DNA of 8,303 nt from Deltaproteobacteria bacterium (lineage in GTDB: Bacteria > Desulfobacterota > Syntrophia > Syntrophales > UBA2210). Shown here one piece after another: positions 1-6,813 of this stretch. Made by a program: the position numbers and the translations under genes. Below the pieces are notes generated by a model. It did no database searches and was not told where the DNA came from. It saw only the letters and a list, made by a program, of their open reading frames with translations. The stretch is taken from NCBI GenBank assembly GCA_019314085.1, contig JAFCZZ010000145.1, positions 1 to 8,303 on the forward strand, in the 5' to 3' direction. Within the stretch, counting starts at the first letter, position 1; each line of letters opens with the position of its first letter.

Positions 1-84
1 GGCCATAAAAAACATCGTGCGGAGGCCATTTCACCTTACGGTTGCCCGGTGGTTTGTGGTAAGAAAGACCGCATCAATCCCATC

Positions 85-90
85 AGGAGG
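85..90 (+). promoter_or_regulatory. Shine-Dalgarno of the acyl-CoA synthetase gene
   Basis: AGGAGG lies four bases upstream of the ATG at 95. It settles the start of the first gene: the reading frame is open back to a GTG at 17, but the extra 26 codons show no family similarity and that GTG has no comparable site. Confidence 0.75.
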
Positions 91-94
91 TGCC

Positions 95-1537
95 ATGGAG
101 ACAGGTGACAGTGTATTCGACTCTATCTTTAATCCCCGTGCCGTAGCGATCATCGGGGCATCCCCTTCCGACCAGGCCACCCTCGCTCATATGAAAACAA
201 AGATCAGGGAGCGCCTCTACCTGGTGAACCCGAAATATACGGAGGTTCTGGGCAAAAAATGCTATCCGAGCATCCTGGACGTGAAGGCCGAGATCGATTA
301 CGCGATTATCGGCATCTCCGCGGCGCTCCTGCCGCAGGTCCTGAAGCAGTGTATCCGGAAAGGCGTCAAGGTCGCCCAGCTTTTCACGGCCGGGTACAGT
401 GAGACGGGCATTCCCGAACGAATCAGACAGGAAGAGGAATTGAAACAATTGGCCAAAGGGAGAATCCGGCTCCTCGGCCCCAACTGCTTCGGCGTCTACT
501 GTCCTAGGACGGGCCTGTCGATCATACCGGAATCCCCGACAGAGGAAGGACACATCGGCGTCGTCGCCCAGAGCGGCAGTTTTGTTGAATCGTTCTCGTA
601 TTTCGCCGAGACGAAAAATCTCCGGTTCAGCAAGATGGTCAGTTACGGCAACGCCGCCGACCTGGACGGCGCTGATTTTCTGGAATACCTGGCGGATGAC
701 GCGGACACGAAGCTGATCGCCTTCTATATCGAAGGGACCCGAAACGCCCCGCACCTGAGCGCGGCCCTGACCCGGGCGGCGCGGCGAAAGCCGGTGATCG
801 CCATCAAAGGCGGGATGACGGACCAGGGGATGCGGGCGGCGGCCTCTCATACGGCGGCCCTGGCCGGCTCTCCGGATATCTGGCGCGCCTTCTTCAAGCA
901 GTGCGGGGCCCTGCAGGTGGACAACTTCGATGAGATGGTGAACACACTGATCGCCTTCGACATCTCACCCCTCCCTTCCGGGCGGGCAATGGCCTTGATT
1001 ACCAACTCCGGCGGCTTCGGCGTCATCCAGACGGACCTGTGCCTGAGGGCCGGGATCGAGATGCCCCGGTTTTCTCCGGAGACCATCGAGGCCCTTCGCG
1101 CCCTGGTCCCCGCGGCCGGAACCGGCATCGGGAATCCCCTGGACGCCTGGCCCATCTATTACAATATCGGGCCGACGGGAAACATCGTCGACATCATCGG
1201 GACCGTCGCCGCGGACCCGCAGATCCATTCCCTGGTCTTCCAGTTCGACCAGTTCCGCTATCTGCGGCGCATCCTGGGACAGGGAATCGACGCCCACATG
1301 GAGCGGCTCATCGAGCTGATGGTCGAAGGCTGCGAACAGGCCCGTGAAAAGACACAGAAGCCCGTCATGATAACGGTTTCCCTGGATCCGTACCTGGAGG
1401 ATGAAAAGGACCGGCAGTACAATCTTCTGCTCAAAAGGACCTTTGCCGCCCGGGGGTTCCCCGTGTACGCCACGCTGGACGCGACCGTCAAGGCCGTCGC
1501 CAATCTGTGCCGGTACGCTGAAAGCCGCCGGGGATAA
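95..1537 (+). CDS. ADP-forming acyl-CoA synthetase, alpha-type (CoA-binding / CoA-ligase) subunit
   Basis: A 480-residue protein of the succinyl-CoA ligase-alpha/ACD family, whose members exchange acyl-CoA + ADP + Pi for acid + ATP + CoA through a phosphohistidine. An N-terminal Rossmann CoA-binding domain (VAIIGAS, about residues 17-23; LYLVNP 41-46; LLGPNC 126-131) is followed by a ligase-CoA domain (VVAQSGSF 156-163; YIEG 211-214). The phosphohistidine motif ASHTAALAG spans 250-258, with His252 the presumed phosphorylated residue. A third domain starts near ITNSGGFG (302-309) and contains NPLD (347-350). The ATP-grasp (beta) domain is absent, so activity would need a separate beta subunit, which is not in the window but could lie upstream of position 1. 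The ATG at 95 is chosen over a GTG at 17 because AGGAGG sits just before it and homology begins about ten residues in. The acyl substrate cannot be read from sequence. It converges with a paralogous broken gene. Confidence 0.9.
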   Translation: METGDSVFDSIFNPRAVAIIGASPSDQATLAHMKTKIRERLYLVNPKYTEVLGKKCYPSILDVKAEIDYAIIGISAALLPQVLKQCIRKGVKVAQLFTAGYSETGIPERIRQEEELKQLAKGRIRLLGPNCFGVYCPRTGLSIIPESPTEEGHIGVVAQSGSFVESFSYFAETKNLRFSKMVSYGNAADLDGADFLEYLADDADTKLIAFYIEGTRNAPHLSAALTRAARRKPVIAIKGGMTDQGMRAAASHTAALAGSPDIWRAFFKQCGALQVDNFDEMVNTLIAFDISPLPSGRAMALITNSGGFGVIQTDLCLRAGIEMPRFSPETIEALRALVPAAGTGIGNPLDAWPIYYNIGPTGNIVDIIGTVAADPQIHSLVFQFDQFRYLRRILGQGIDAHMERLIELMVEGCEQAREKTQKPVMITVSLDPYLEDEKDRQYNLLLKRTFAARGFPVYATLDATVKAVANLCRYAESRRG

Positions 1538-1638
1538 GGCCGCGGTACAATCAGGGCAACCAGAAACGTTCCTGTTCCTTTCCCGGCCATCCCGCCGTTC
1601 CCATGAACACAGGGAATCGTTCCTGTCGCGAGCGGCGA
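1538..1638. other. Convergent intergenic spacer
   Basis: This is a 101-base gap between two genes that end facing each other. It holds a small inverted repeat (TTCCC at 1598-1602 with GGGAA at 1612-1616, nine-base loop) and the 9-base direct repeat CGTTCCTGT at 1567-1575 and 1618-1626. Neither is followed by a T tract on either strand, so no convincing intrinsic terminator is visible for either gene. Confidence 0.4.
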
Positions 1639-3044
1639 TTACCCTCGCGCCGCCTCGTTCCGAAACCGATTATAGCGATACAGCTCCCAGAGCGCCTTTG
1701 CCGCCGCTTCGGGAGAGCTGACCATCGTCAGATGAGAACCGAACATATCCTTGACAAGCCGGACCCAAAAATTGCTTCCCACCGTGTAGATGAGCGCCGG
1801 TTTTCCCGGGACGGCCCTCCGAATCTTCTCGGCTTCACCGAACATGAGGGCCGGATCGATTCCCGCGTCGACAATAGATTTGATGATTGTTCCCGGAATC
1901 ACCGGAATGGCGATGACACCACTTACCTGTTTATCCCTGAGGGCCGCTTCAAGGGCAACTCCGAAGAGCCCCGACGGGCCCACGTCAAGAGGATTTTTGA
2001 CATTCATCCACGCAGGGGCATGGCCCCGAACCGCCGCTACCGTATCAGGCCCCAGATCGGGAAACTGCAATCCAAGCTGAAAGGCGGCATCAGCGGCCAT
2101 GACGCCGAGTGATCCAGAGGAGGTAACCACGGAGATATTGGGTCCTTTCATCAGCGGTTCGCGTGAAAAGACGCGGGCGAGATCGAAGAGTTCCTGAAAG
2201 GTCGAGGCCCTGATAACGCCGGACTGATGAAAGAAGGCGTCGTAGAGGGCGTCATCGCCGCTCAGGCTTCCTGTATGAGAAGCGGCAGCCTTTTCCCCAC
2301 TTCGGTTCTACCGCTTTTATAGACCAGAACCGGCTTTTTCAAAGACACTTCGCGGGCCGCCTTCATGAATCGTTGCCCGTTTTTTGCGCCCTCCAGATAC
2401 AGGACGATGACATCGGTCCTCTCATCGGCGCCAAAGTGGTAGAGCATATCCGATTCGTCGACGTCGATGCGATTTCCGATCGTTACCAGCCCACTCAAGG
2501 CAAGGTCCTGACTGGGCGCCCAGTCGGCGACGATATTGCCGAATACCCCGCTTTGGGCAATGACTCCCACGTTTCCCGGGCGGATTTCGTCAAAATCCAC
2601 TTCCGTGGAGGCGAAGCGATCATGTGGATTGATAAGGCCCACGCAGTTGGGGCCGATAAGACGCGCACCGCTTCCCCGGAGGAGCCGTTCGATACCCTCC
2701 TCAAGGACCGCCCCCTCGGGTCCCGTCTCGCTGAACCCTGCCGATTCAAGAATGATGGCGCGAATTTCCTTTTCAAGACAGTCCCGGATCACGGCATGAA
2801 CATGTTCTTTCGGCACGATGATGATGGCAAGGTCGATGCTGTGAGGAATGTCGACCACGCGCCGGTACACGGGGAGCCCTTCTATCTCTGTTTCTCGGGG
2901 ATTGACCAGGTAGAGACGATCGCCATATCCGTTTCGTTTCAGAAAGGCGGGGATGCCGCTTCCAAAACCCGCTTTTTTTGTAGCGCCTATGATCGCGACC
3001 GAGCGGGGTCTGGAAAACTCTTCCGGAAGAGAGGGAAAGGGCAT
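1639..3044 (-). pseudogene. Frameshifted ADP-forming acyl-CoA synthetase alpha-type subunit (paralogue)
   Basis: Read as it stands, the frame opened at 3044 gives 260 residues and stops at 2262. The first 252 carry the family's CoA-binding and ligase-CoA domains (VAIIGAT about 16-22, LYLVNP 44-49, LIGPNC 129-134, VIAQSG 161-166, YLEG 216-219). From codon 252 (2289-2291) the similarity moves to the -1 frame, which reads AAASHTGSLSGDD, the phosphohistidine motif, and runs on through TSSGSLG and NPLD to a stop at 1639. Restoring one base gives 468 residues, close to the 480 of the neighbouring paralogue, with His257 as the predicted catalytic residue. The simplest reading is loss of one G from GGG after AAAA; a sequencing error cannot be excluded. 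An internal ATG at 2151 could start a 170-residue C-terminal fragment that lacks the His. AAGGAG six to seven bases before the ATG at 3044 supports the start. No ATP-grasp domain is present. Confidence 0.85.
2287..2296 (-). other. Probable 1-base deletion / frameshift site
   Basis: The minus strand reads GTG GGG AAA AGG CTG CCG. The family expects Gly-Lys-Arg/Ala followed by Ala-Ala-Ser-His-Thr-Gly; one extra G after AAAAGG gives exactly GCT GCC GCT TCT CAT ACA GGA. The site is a short G4A4G2 run prone to length errors. It does not fit the X XXY YYZ pattern of known -1 slippery sites in the frame used, so programmed frameshifting is disfavoured. Confidence 0.8.
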
Positions 3045-3051
3045 TGTCGAA

Positions 3052-3057
3052 CTCCTT
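3052..3057 (-). promoter_or_regulatory. Shine-Dalgarno of the frameshifted synthetase gene
   Basis: AAGGAG on the minus strand lies seven bases before the ATG at 3044. Its good match suggests the gene was translated until recently, or still is if the frameshift is a sequencing artefact. Confidence 0.65.
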
Positions 3058-3227
3058 GCGTGAGGTGATTTTGTGATATTTTAACGGAGGATAGGTACTA
3101 CAGAAGGCCGGTAAGAAGCAAATGTTTATTGATCCCCTGGCCCATCAGACCCTTTCAAACATACTATTTTTTCAGCAATCTCCGGTTACGTTTCTGCGTA
3201 TACGTTTTCAGTATCCGGTTCTTTGAA

Positions 3228-3233
3228 ATTATA
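3228..3233 (-). promoter_or_regulatory. Candidate -10 box
   Basis: The minus strand has TATAAT in an AT-rich context about 185 bases before the synthetase paralogue's ATG. No good TTGACA-like hexamer lies 15-19 bases upstream, so this is a weak candidate resting on one hexamer. Confidence 0.2.
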
Positions 3234-3275
3234 TACGGGTTCTGTATTTGAAGGAGCAGATCCCGACTTGAATTT

Positions 3276-3307
3276 CCCGGTTGCAGAAAGCAGTGTGCAA
3301 TTCCGGG
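3276..3307 (-). repeat. Imperfect inverted repeat (possible RNA hairpin)
   Basis: CCCGG-TTGCA (3276-3285) pairs with TGCAA-TT-CCGGG (3296-3307): ten base pairs with a two-base bulge and a ten-base loop. It begins about 37 bases after the stop of the alkylsulfatase-like gene. Because no T tract follows on the minus strand it does not look like a classical terminator; it could stabilise the 3' end of the transcript or bind a regulator. Confidence 0.35.
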
Positions 3308-3344
3308 CAGCACTGTCAGCAATGCGCGTATCCTGATTATGTAT

Positions 3345-5108
3345 TCAATCGCGCTCGAATCGGCGAAACCAGGCCAGGAAATCCAACCGACTGCCTTCTA
3401 CCTTGATCTTACCGGAAGCGAATGTCGTAAGTGGACTTTTTATCTTCAGGGCCATATTGCGGAAGGCAATCCCGTCTGCCGTGAGGACAGCGATGGGATC
3501 CGGGGTGCCTGGTATCGGTTCCCCCTCGACTACCTCCGCTATCCCCCTGCGGACGGTTACGACAAAACGCTTTTCTTCGTCCGGGAATACAAAATGCACC
3601 GTCTCATGAACGTTCATGGACTTTTCCGGATTCAGCCGGGTAGCCATGATGGAGAAGATATGTTCGAGGGATATCCTGTTCACCAGGCTTTCATCAAGCC
3701 TCGGAGGGGAAGGCTTCTCCAGCCCATGCCTGAGCTCGTATGCCGATTCCAGAAGATACCCGCGTCCGTTCAGGTTGTAGAGGGTCGATGCCATCTTTTC
3801 ATAACCGGCGGCCAGTTTATCATTCAAGATCTCTTTCATCTTCCCCGTCGCCATGCCGCTGTCGGACAGCTTGGCAAGCAGATGTATCGACCATCGGAAA
3901 TCATTTTGTCGCAAGGCCAGATCGGCCAATTGCAGGACTCTCTCATACCCTCCCATCAGCACAATCTCTCTTTGAGCGGCTTCTTTCGTCTTCATCGGAT
4001 AGAGTTTGTCGGGTCTCCCATCGAACCATCCGAGATTGCTGGTATAGATACCCCTGGCGGACCAATCGATCTGTCCGTAGAATTCCGTCGTGTAGTGGAG
4101 CCCTGAAAGGTGCGGGGGCAGTTTGATATTCTCCGCGATGGTGTCGATGTCATAACCCCTGTTGGCACCTCGGACAACCTCGTCCCGAACCCACTGTATG
4201 GCATCACGGTAGTTGGTAAGCGCTGCCGCAATCTCCTCTTCACCATGAATAGGGATTGTGTGGCCGGGAACCAGATGCTCCGGCCGCAGCTTCCGCATGG
4301 CATCGAGGCTCTTGATCCACTGACCGACAGGCCGGGGACTCGTGCCGCGTATCGTGTAGAGATTTGGAAACGTCCAGTAGAAGTTATCGGCACAGATCAG
4401 TGTCCTGTCCTGCGGTATCCAGACCATTAACTGATCGTGGGTTTCTCCCGGTGCTTCGATCAATACGATGGACACCCCTCCGATGTTCAGGGTTTTGGTT
4501 CCGGAAAATGTGTGTGTCGGCAGACGGGTCCCGGCGCCATCAAGCGAAGCCTGGATATCCGTTCTCCGCCCGATACCACTGCAGGGCAGATCCTCGAGAG
4601 AGGCATGTTCGCCGAACTGCCGTCTTCCCCTTATAGTTTCAATCGTGAGGAATAAATGGTACTGCTTGTAAAAATGTTCGGTGAACTTGTCGGTGGCCAA
4701 GATTGGAGGTGAATCCTCCATCCAGATGGACGTGCCGCCGACATGATCGATATGACTGTGGGTATAGATAATCGCCTTAACCGGACCTTCCGGCGCACTT
4801 GCCAGCAGGTCTCTTCTGGCAGGCTCTCCACGCTTGGGACTCATCAAGGGGTCGATAACAACATTGCCTTCCGGGGTGTGAATGAGAATTTCGTTTGCCA
4901 GGTCATACCCGATAGCGGCCCAGACATGCTCGGAGATCCTTTCCACCCGTGGATCACCAATGAGCGCGCACTGAGCCTTGAGAAGATCGGGGCTTGGCAG
5001 AGGCTCTTTAATCTGTTGTTTGTGCGTATCATCACAGGCGCACAAGAGAAGAAGTGCCAGTGTAAGGAAACAGACAAGAAAACCTCGAACCCTTTTAAAT
5101 GACTCCAT
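3345..5108 (-). CDS. SdsA1/BDS1-like alkylsulfatase, metallo-beta-lactamase fold, lipoprotein
   Basis: A 587-residue exported lipoprotein with the three-domain layout of type III alkylsulfatases, which cleave alkyl sulfate esters to alcohol and sulfate. A charged n-region and Leu-rich core end in LCAC, with Cys25 as the lipidation site; Asp at +2 would in E. coli favour the inner membrane. The metallo-beta-lactamase domain carries THSHIDH (metal ligands His117, His119, Asp121, His122), PGETHDQ (218-224 region), CADN with Asp241, and PGHT with His283. The dimerisation domain has the hallmark GWFDGRP (360-366), and an SCP2-like C-terminal domain starts near residue 475. By my alignment from memory Asp241 stands where SdsA1 has a Glu ligand. 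The frame is open to an ATG at 5177, but that would overlap the SDR gene and bury the signal peptide; the chosen ATG lacks a strong Shine-Dalgarno. It follows the SDR gene by 28 bases. Another hydrolase activity in this subfamily is possible. Confidence 0.85.
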   Translation of the reverse strand: MESFKRVRGFLVCFLTLALLLLCACDDTHKQQIKEPLPSPDLLKAQCALIGDPRVERISEHVWAAIGYDLANEILIHTPEGNVVIDPLMSPKRGEPARRDLLASAPEGPVKAIIYTHSHIDHVGGTSIWMEDSPPILATDKFTEHFYKQYHLFLTIETIRGRRQFGEHASLEDLPCSGIGRRTDIQASLDGAGTRLPTHTFSGTKTLNIGGVSIVLIEAPGETHDQLMVWIPQDRTLICADNFYWTFPNLYTIRGTSPRPVGQWIKSLDAMRKLRPEHLVPGHTIPIHGEEEIAAALTNYRDAIQWVRDEVVRGANRGYDIDTIAENIKLPPHLSGLHYTTEFYGQIDWSARGIYTSNLGWFDGRPDKLYPMKTKEAAQREIVLMGGYERVLQLADLALRQNDFRWSIHLLAKLSDSGMATGKMKEILNDKLAAGYEKMASTLYNLNGRGYLLESAYELRHGLEKPSPPRLDESLVNRISLEHIFSIMATRLNPEKSMNVHETVHFVFPDEEKRFVVTVRRGIAEVVEGEPIPGTPDPIAVLTADGIAFRNMALKIKSPLTTFASGKIKVEGSRLDFLAWFRRFERD

Positions 5109-5120
5109 GATTTTTGAGTA

Positions 5121-5145
5121 GAAAAACAGCGAGGGATTATCCCTC
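5121..5145 (-). terminator. Hairpin with T tract enclosing the SDR stop codon
   Basis: On the minus strand GAGGGA-TAA-TCCCTC (5145-5131) is a perfect six-base stem whose three-base loop is the SDR gene's stop codon. It is followed after GCTG or so by TTTTTC. The stem is short and the T run is offset, so it is a weak intrinsic terminator or an attenuator between the SDR and alkylsulfatase genes rather than a firm operon end. Confidence 0.35.
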
Positions 5146-5913
5146 TTCCACCGGCGGGCGGGTGGCATCATTGACATACATGCGGTTCCAAGTCGGGCTA
5201 ATCAGGATTTCATTCAGACAGACGTGTCTGGGAAGCCGGGCCACGAAGAGGATGGTCTCCCCCAGGTCCTCGGACCTGAGCATCTTCGCCTTGACGTCTT
5301 CTGCCAGGGCGTCGGGCCGGCGGTCGATGATCGGGGTCCAGACCTCGCCGGGGCAGATGACGCAGGCGCGGATCCCGTTGACGAACTCCTCGATATTGAT
5401 GCTGGCGTTCATCGCCACGACCCCGTGCTTCGCGGCGCTGTACGCCGGCCCGGTGACGTAGGTGTCGAAGCGTCCGGCCCAGGAGGCGATGTTGATGATG
5501 AGGCCGTCCTTCTGTCTCCTCATGATCGGCAGGACGGCCGAGGCGCAGTAAAAGGCGCCGTTCAGATTGATATCGACGACCTCGTCCCATTTGCCGGTGT
5601 CAACGCCGTCCCAGTGCCTCTCCGTGACATTGGTGCCGGCATTGTTGACCAGGATGTCCAGCCTCCCGTACCGCTCACGGATACGGTCCACCACCCCCTG
5701 AACGGCCGCGGCATCGACAACGTCCAGCGGTTCGACGGCGGCCTCGCCGCCGGCCTTCGAGATAATCTTCTGCGTCTCGAGGAGCGGCTCCCTCCGGCGG
5801 CCGGAGAGGACGACGCGGGCCCCCTCCTTCGCGAGGGCAACCGCCCCCGCCTGTCCGATCCCGGTTCCCGCGCCGGTTACCCATGCAACTTTATCGACCA
5901 ACGATTTCAGCAT
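5137..5913 (-). CDS. Short-chain dehydrogenase/reductase (SDR), NAD(P)-dependent
   Basis: A 258-residue classical SDR, a typical length, that would interconvert an alcohol and a ketone or aldehyde in the cytoplasm. Visible motifs: the TGAGTGIG nucleotide-binding loop (13-20), the NNAG stabilising motif (90-93), the DINLNG Asn (Asn116), catalytic Ser144, Tyr158 and Lys162 (YSAAK), and CPGEVWTP (187-194). Arg residues directly after the second strand (SGRR, 37-40) lean towards NADP(H). The C-terminal ISPTWNRMY resembles many bacterial SDRs annotated only generically, so substrate is not assigned. AAGGAG six bases before the ATG fixes the start. The gene begins 20 bases after the alpha/beta hydrolase stop, so the two are almost certainly co-transcribed, and its product may act on the alcohol freed by that hydrolase or by the alkylsulfatase-like enzyme. 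Confidence 0.92.
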   Translation of the reverse strand: MLKSLVDKVAWVTGAGTGIGQAGAVALAKEGARVVLSGRRREPLLETQKIISKAGGEAAVEPLDVVDAAAVQGVVDRIRERYGRLDILVNNAGTNVTERHWDGVDTGKWDEVVDINLNGAFYCASAVLPIMRRQKDGLIINIASWAGRFDTYVTGPAYSAAKHGVVAMNASINIEEFVNGIRACVICPGEVWTPIIDRRPDALAEDVKAKMLRSEDLGETILFVARLPRHVCLNEILISPTWNRMYVNDATRPPVEEG

Positions 5914-5919
5914 TATTTT

Positions 5920-5925
5920 CTCCTT
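5920..5925 (-). promoter_or_regulatory. Shine-Dalgarno of the SDR gene
   Basis: AAGGAG on the minus strand, six bases before the SDR ATG, lies inside the 20-base gap after the hydrolase stop, an arrangement that permits translational coupling. Confidence 0.7.
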
Positions 5926-5933
5926 CGATTATG

Positions 5934-6740
5934 TTAAGGATTTTCAAGCGTGTTGAAGAATTCAACCGTCATCCGGTTGAACGTGTCCGTCTCTTCAATG
6001 AAAAAACTGTGCCGGCGATCGGGGAACAAATGCAGCTCGGCGCCGGGGATAAGTTCCTTCAGGATCGTCGAGTTTACCGACGGCACCAGCGGGTCGTCAT
6101 CTCCCGCCGCGATGAGGACCGGCACGTTGATGCCGCCAAGCCGGTCTGCCGTATCGTGCCGCAGGCACGCCGCGAACTGACGCAGGAAGGCATCCTCCGG
6201 CTGGTAATGCCGGAGGGACAGCGCGATGAACTCCTGCACCTTATCCGGATGATCCTCGATGAAGCCGTCGGAAAAATAGATGTCCATGTCCTTGCGCAGG
6301 ATCTGCTCAGGGGAGAGGCCTTCAACGGCCGTAAATTTCTTCATGCGCTCTTCGCTCATCAAGACGGCGCGGCTTCCCCCGCAGCTCGTGCAGCCGAGAA
6401 GGAGGCCCTTCACCCTGTCCGGATGACGGAGCGCCAGTTCCTGGGCGATATAGCCCCCCATGGAGATACCCAAGACGTGGGCGCTTGGAATCCCCAGGGC
6501 CTCCATCAGCCCCGCCGTGTCATCGGCGAACAGGGGGATGGAATATTCCATGACCGGCTTGTCCGACCGTCCCGCGCCCCGGTTGTCGAAGGCAACCACA
6601 CGGAAATGTCGAGAGAGCTCGGGGATCTGGCGGTACCACCAGAGAAGATTCCGCCGGAGGCCCATGATCAGGACGAGGGGAATCCCCTCCCCGTACGTTT
6701 CATAGTAGAGATCGATACCGTTGACCCTGGCAGTGGGCAT
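5934..6740 (-). CDS. Alpha/beta-fold hydrolase
   Basis: A 268-residue single-domain alpha/beta hydrolase, the usual length for the 3-oxoadipate enol-lactonase/esterase-like group. The nucleophile elbow GISMGG gives Ser93; AGDDDPLVP (212-220) supplies the acid, most likely Asp216; RRHSFF gives His244. The FDNRGAGRSD block (51-60) is typical of the fold. The oxyanion segment reads LIMGLRRN (24-31) instead of the common HGxxG. A cap region covers roughly 120-195. No signal peptide is seen, so it is cytoplasmic. The start at 6740 is preceded by AGGTG at short spacing and a further AAGGAG upstream. It follows the serine hydrolase gene by 73 bases and precedes the SDR by 20. The likely chemistry is ester or lactone hydrolysis; a C-C bond hydrolase of the MhpC type cannot be ruled out from sequence alone. 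Confidence 0.9.
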   Translation of the reverse strand: MPTARVNGIDLYYETYGEGIPLVLIMGLRRNLLWWYRQIPELSRHFRVVAFDNRGAGRSDKPVMEYSIPLFADDTAGLMEALGIPSAHVLGISMGGYIAQELALRHPDRVKGLLLGCTSCGGSRAVLMSEERMKKFTAVEGLSPEQILRKDMDIYFSDGFIEDHPDKVQEFIALSLRHYQPEDAFLRQFAACLRHDTADRLGGINVPVLIAAGDDDPLVPSVNSTILKELIPGAELHLFPDRRHSFFIEETDTFNRMTVEFFNTLENP

Positions 6741-6813
6741 TTTTCACCTCTCTCCTTGCCTTTACGGACGATTGTAAGCTGGCGGGACAAGGCATCCCCC
6801 CACCCTGCGGAAT

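Larger units (their letters stand above)
3045..3344. other. 300-base gene-free stretch between alkylsulfatase-like gene and synthetase paralogue
   Basis: No coding region is supportable here, and it is visibly richer in A/T than the flanking genes. Read on the minus strand it holds, in order, an imperfect inverted repeat (3276-3307), a perfect TATAAT hexamer (3228-3233) without a recognisable -35 box, the 8-base palindrome CGTATACG (3197-3204), and the Shine-Dalgarno of the next gene. It is the likely place for transcription of the synthetase paralogue to start, with a leader of roughly 170-180 bases if the TATAAT is used. No riboswitch class was recognised. Confidence 0.45.

Noticed and set aside
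83..850. 255-codon open frame on the minus strand
   Set aside because: It lies fully antisense to the well-supported synthetase gene, has no recognisable domain, and is Arg/Asp-rich as expected for the reverse of a high-GC gene.
1567..1626. Direct repeat CGTTCCTGT (two copies 51 bases apart) as a mobile-element or attachment-site trace
   Set aside because: It is only nine bases long, with no transposase, integrase or inverted ends nearby; it may well be chance.
2287..2296. Programmed -1 frameshift joining the two halves of the synthetase paralogue
   Set aside because: The zero-frame codons GGG AAA AGG do not form an X XXY YYZ heptamer and no obvious downstream stimulatory stem was seen; a deletion or sequencing error explains it more simply.
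2373..3068. 231-codon open frame on the plus strand
   Set aside because: It is antisense to the N-terminal half of the synthetase paralogue, where all family motifs are on the minus strand.
3339..4106. 255-codon open frame on the plus strand
   Set aside because: It is antisense to the dimerisation and C-terminal domains of the alkylsulfatase-like gene, with no domain and no plausible start signal.
5224..5937. 237-codon open frame on the plus strand
   Set aside because: It is the mirror of the SDR gene in a G/C-rich stretch, a typical shadow frame.
6741..6813. GGGAT/GTCCC hairpin as a terminator after the serine hydrolase gene
   Set aside because: The stem is four to five base pairs including a G-T pair and no T tract follows, so it does not break the operon convincingly.
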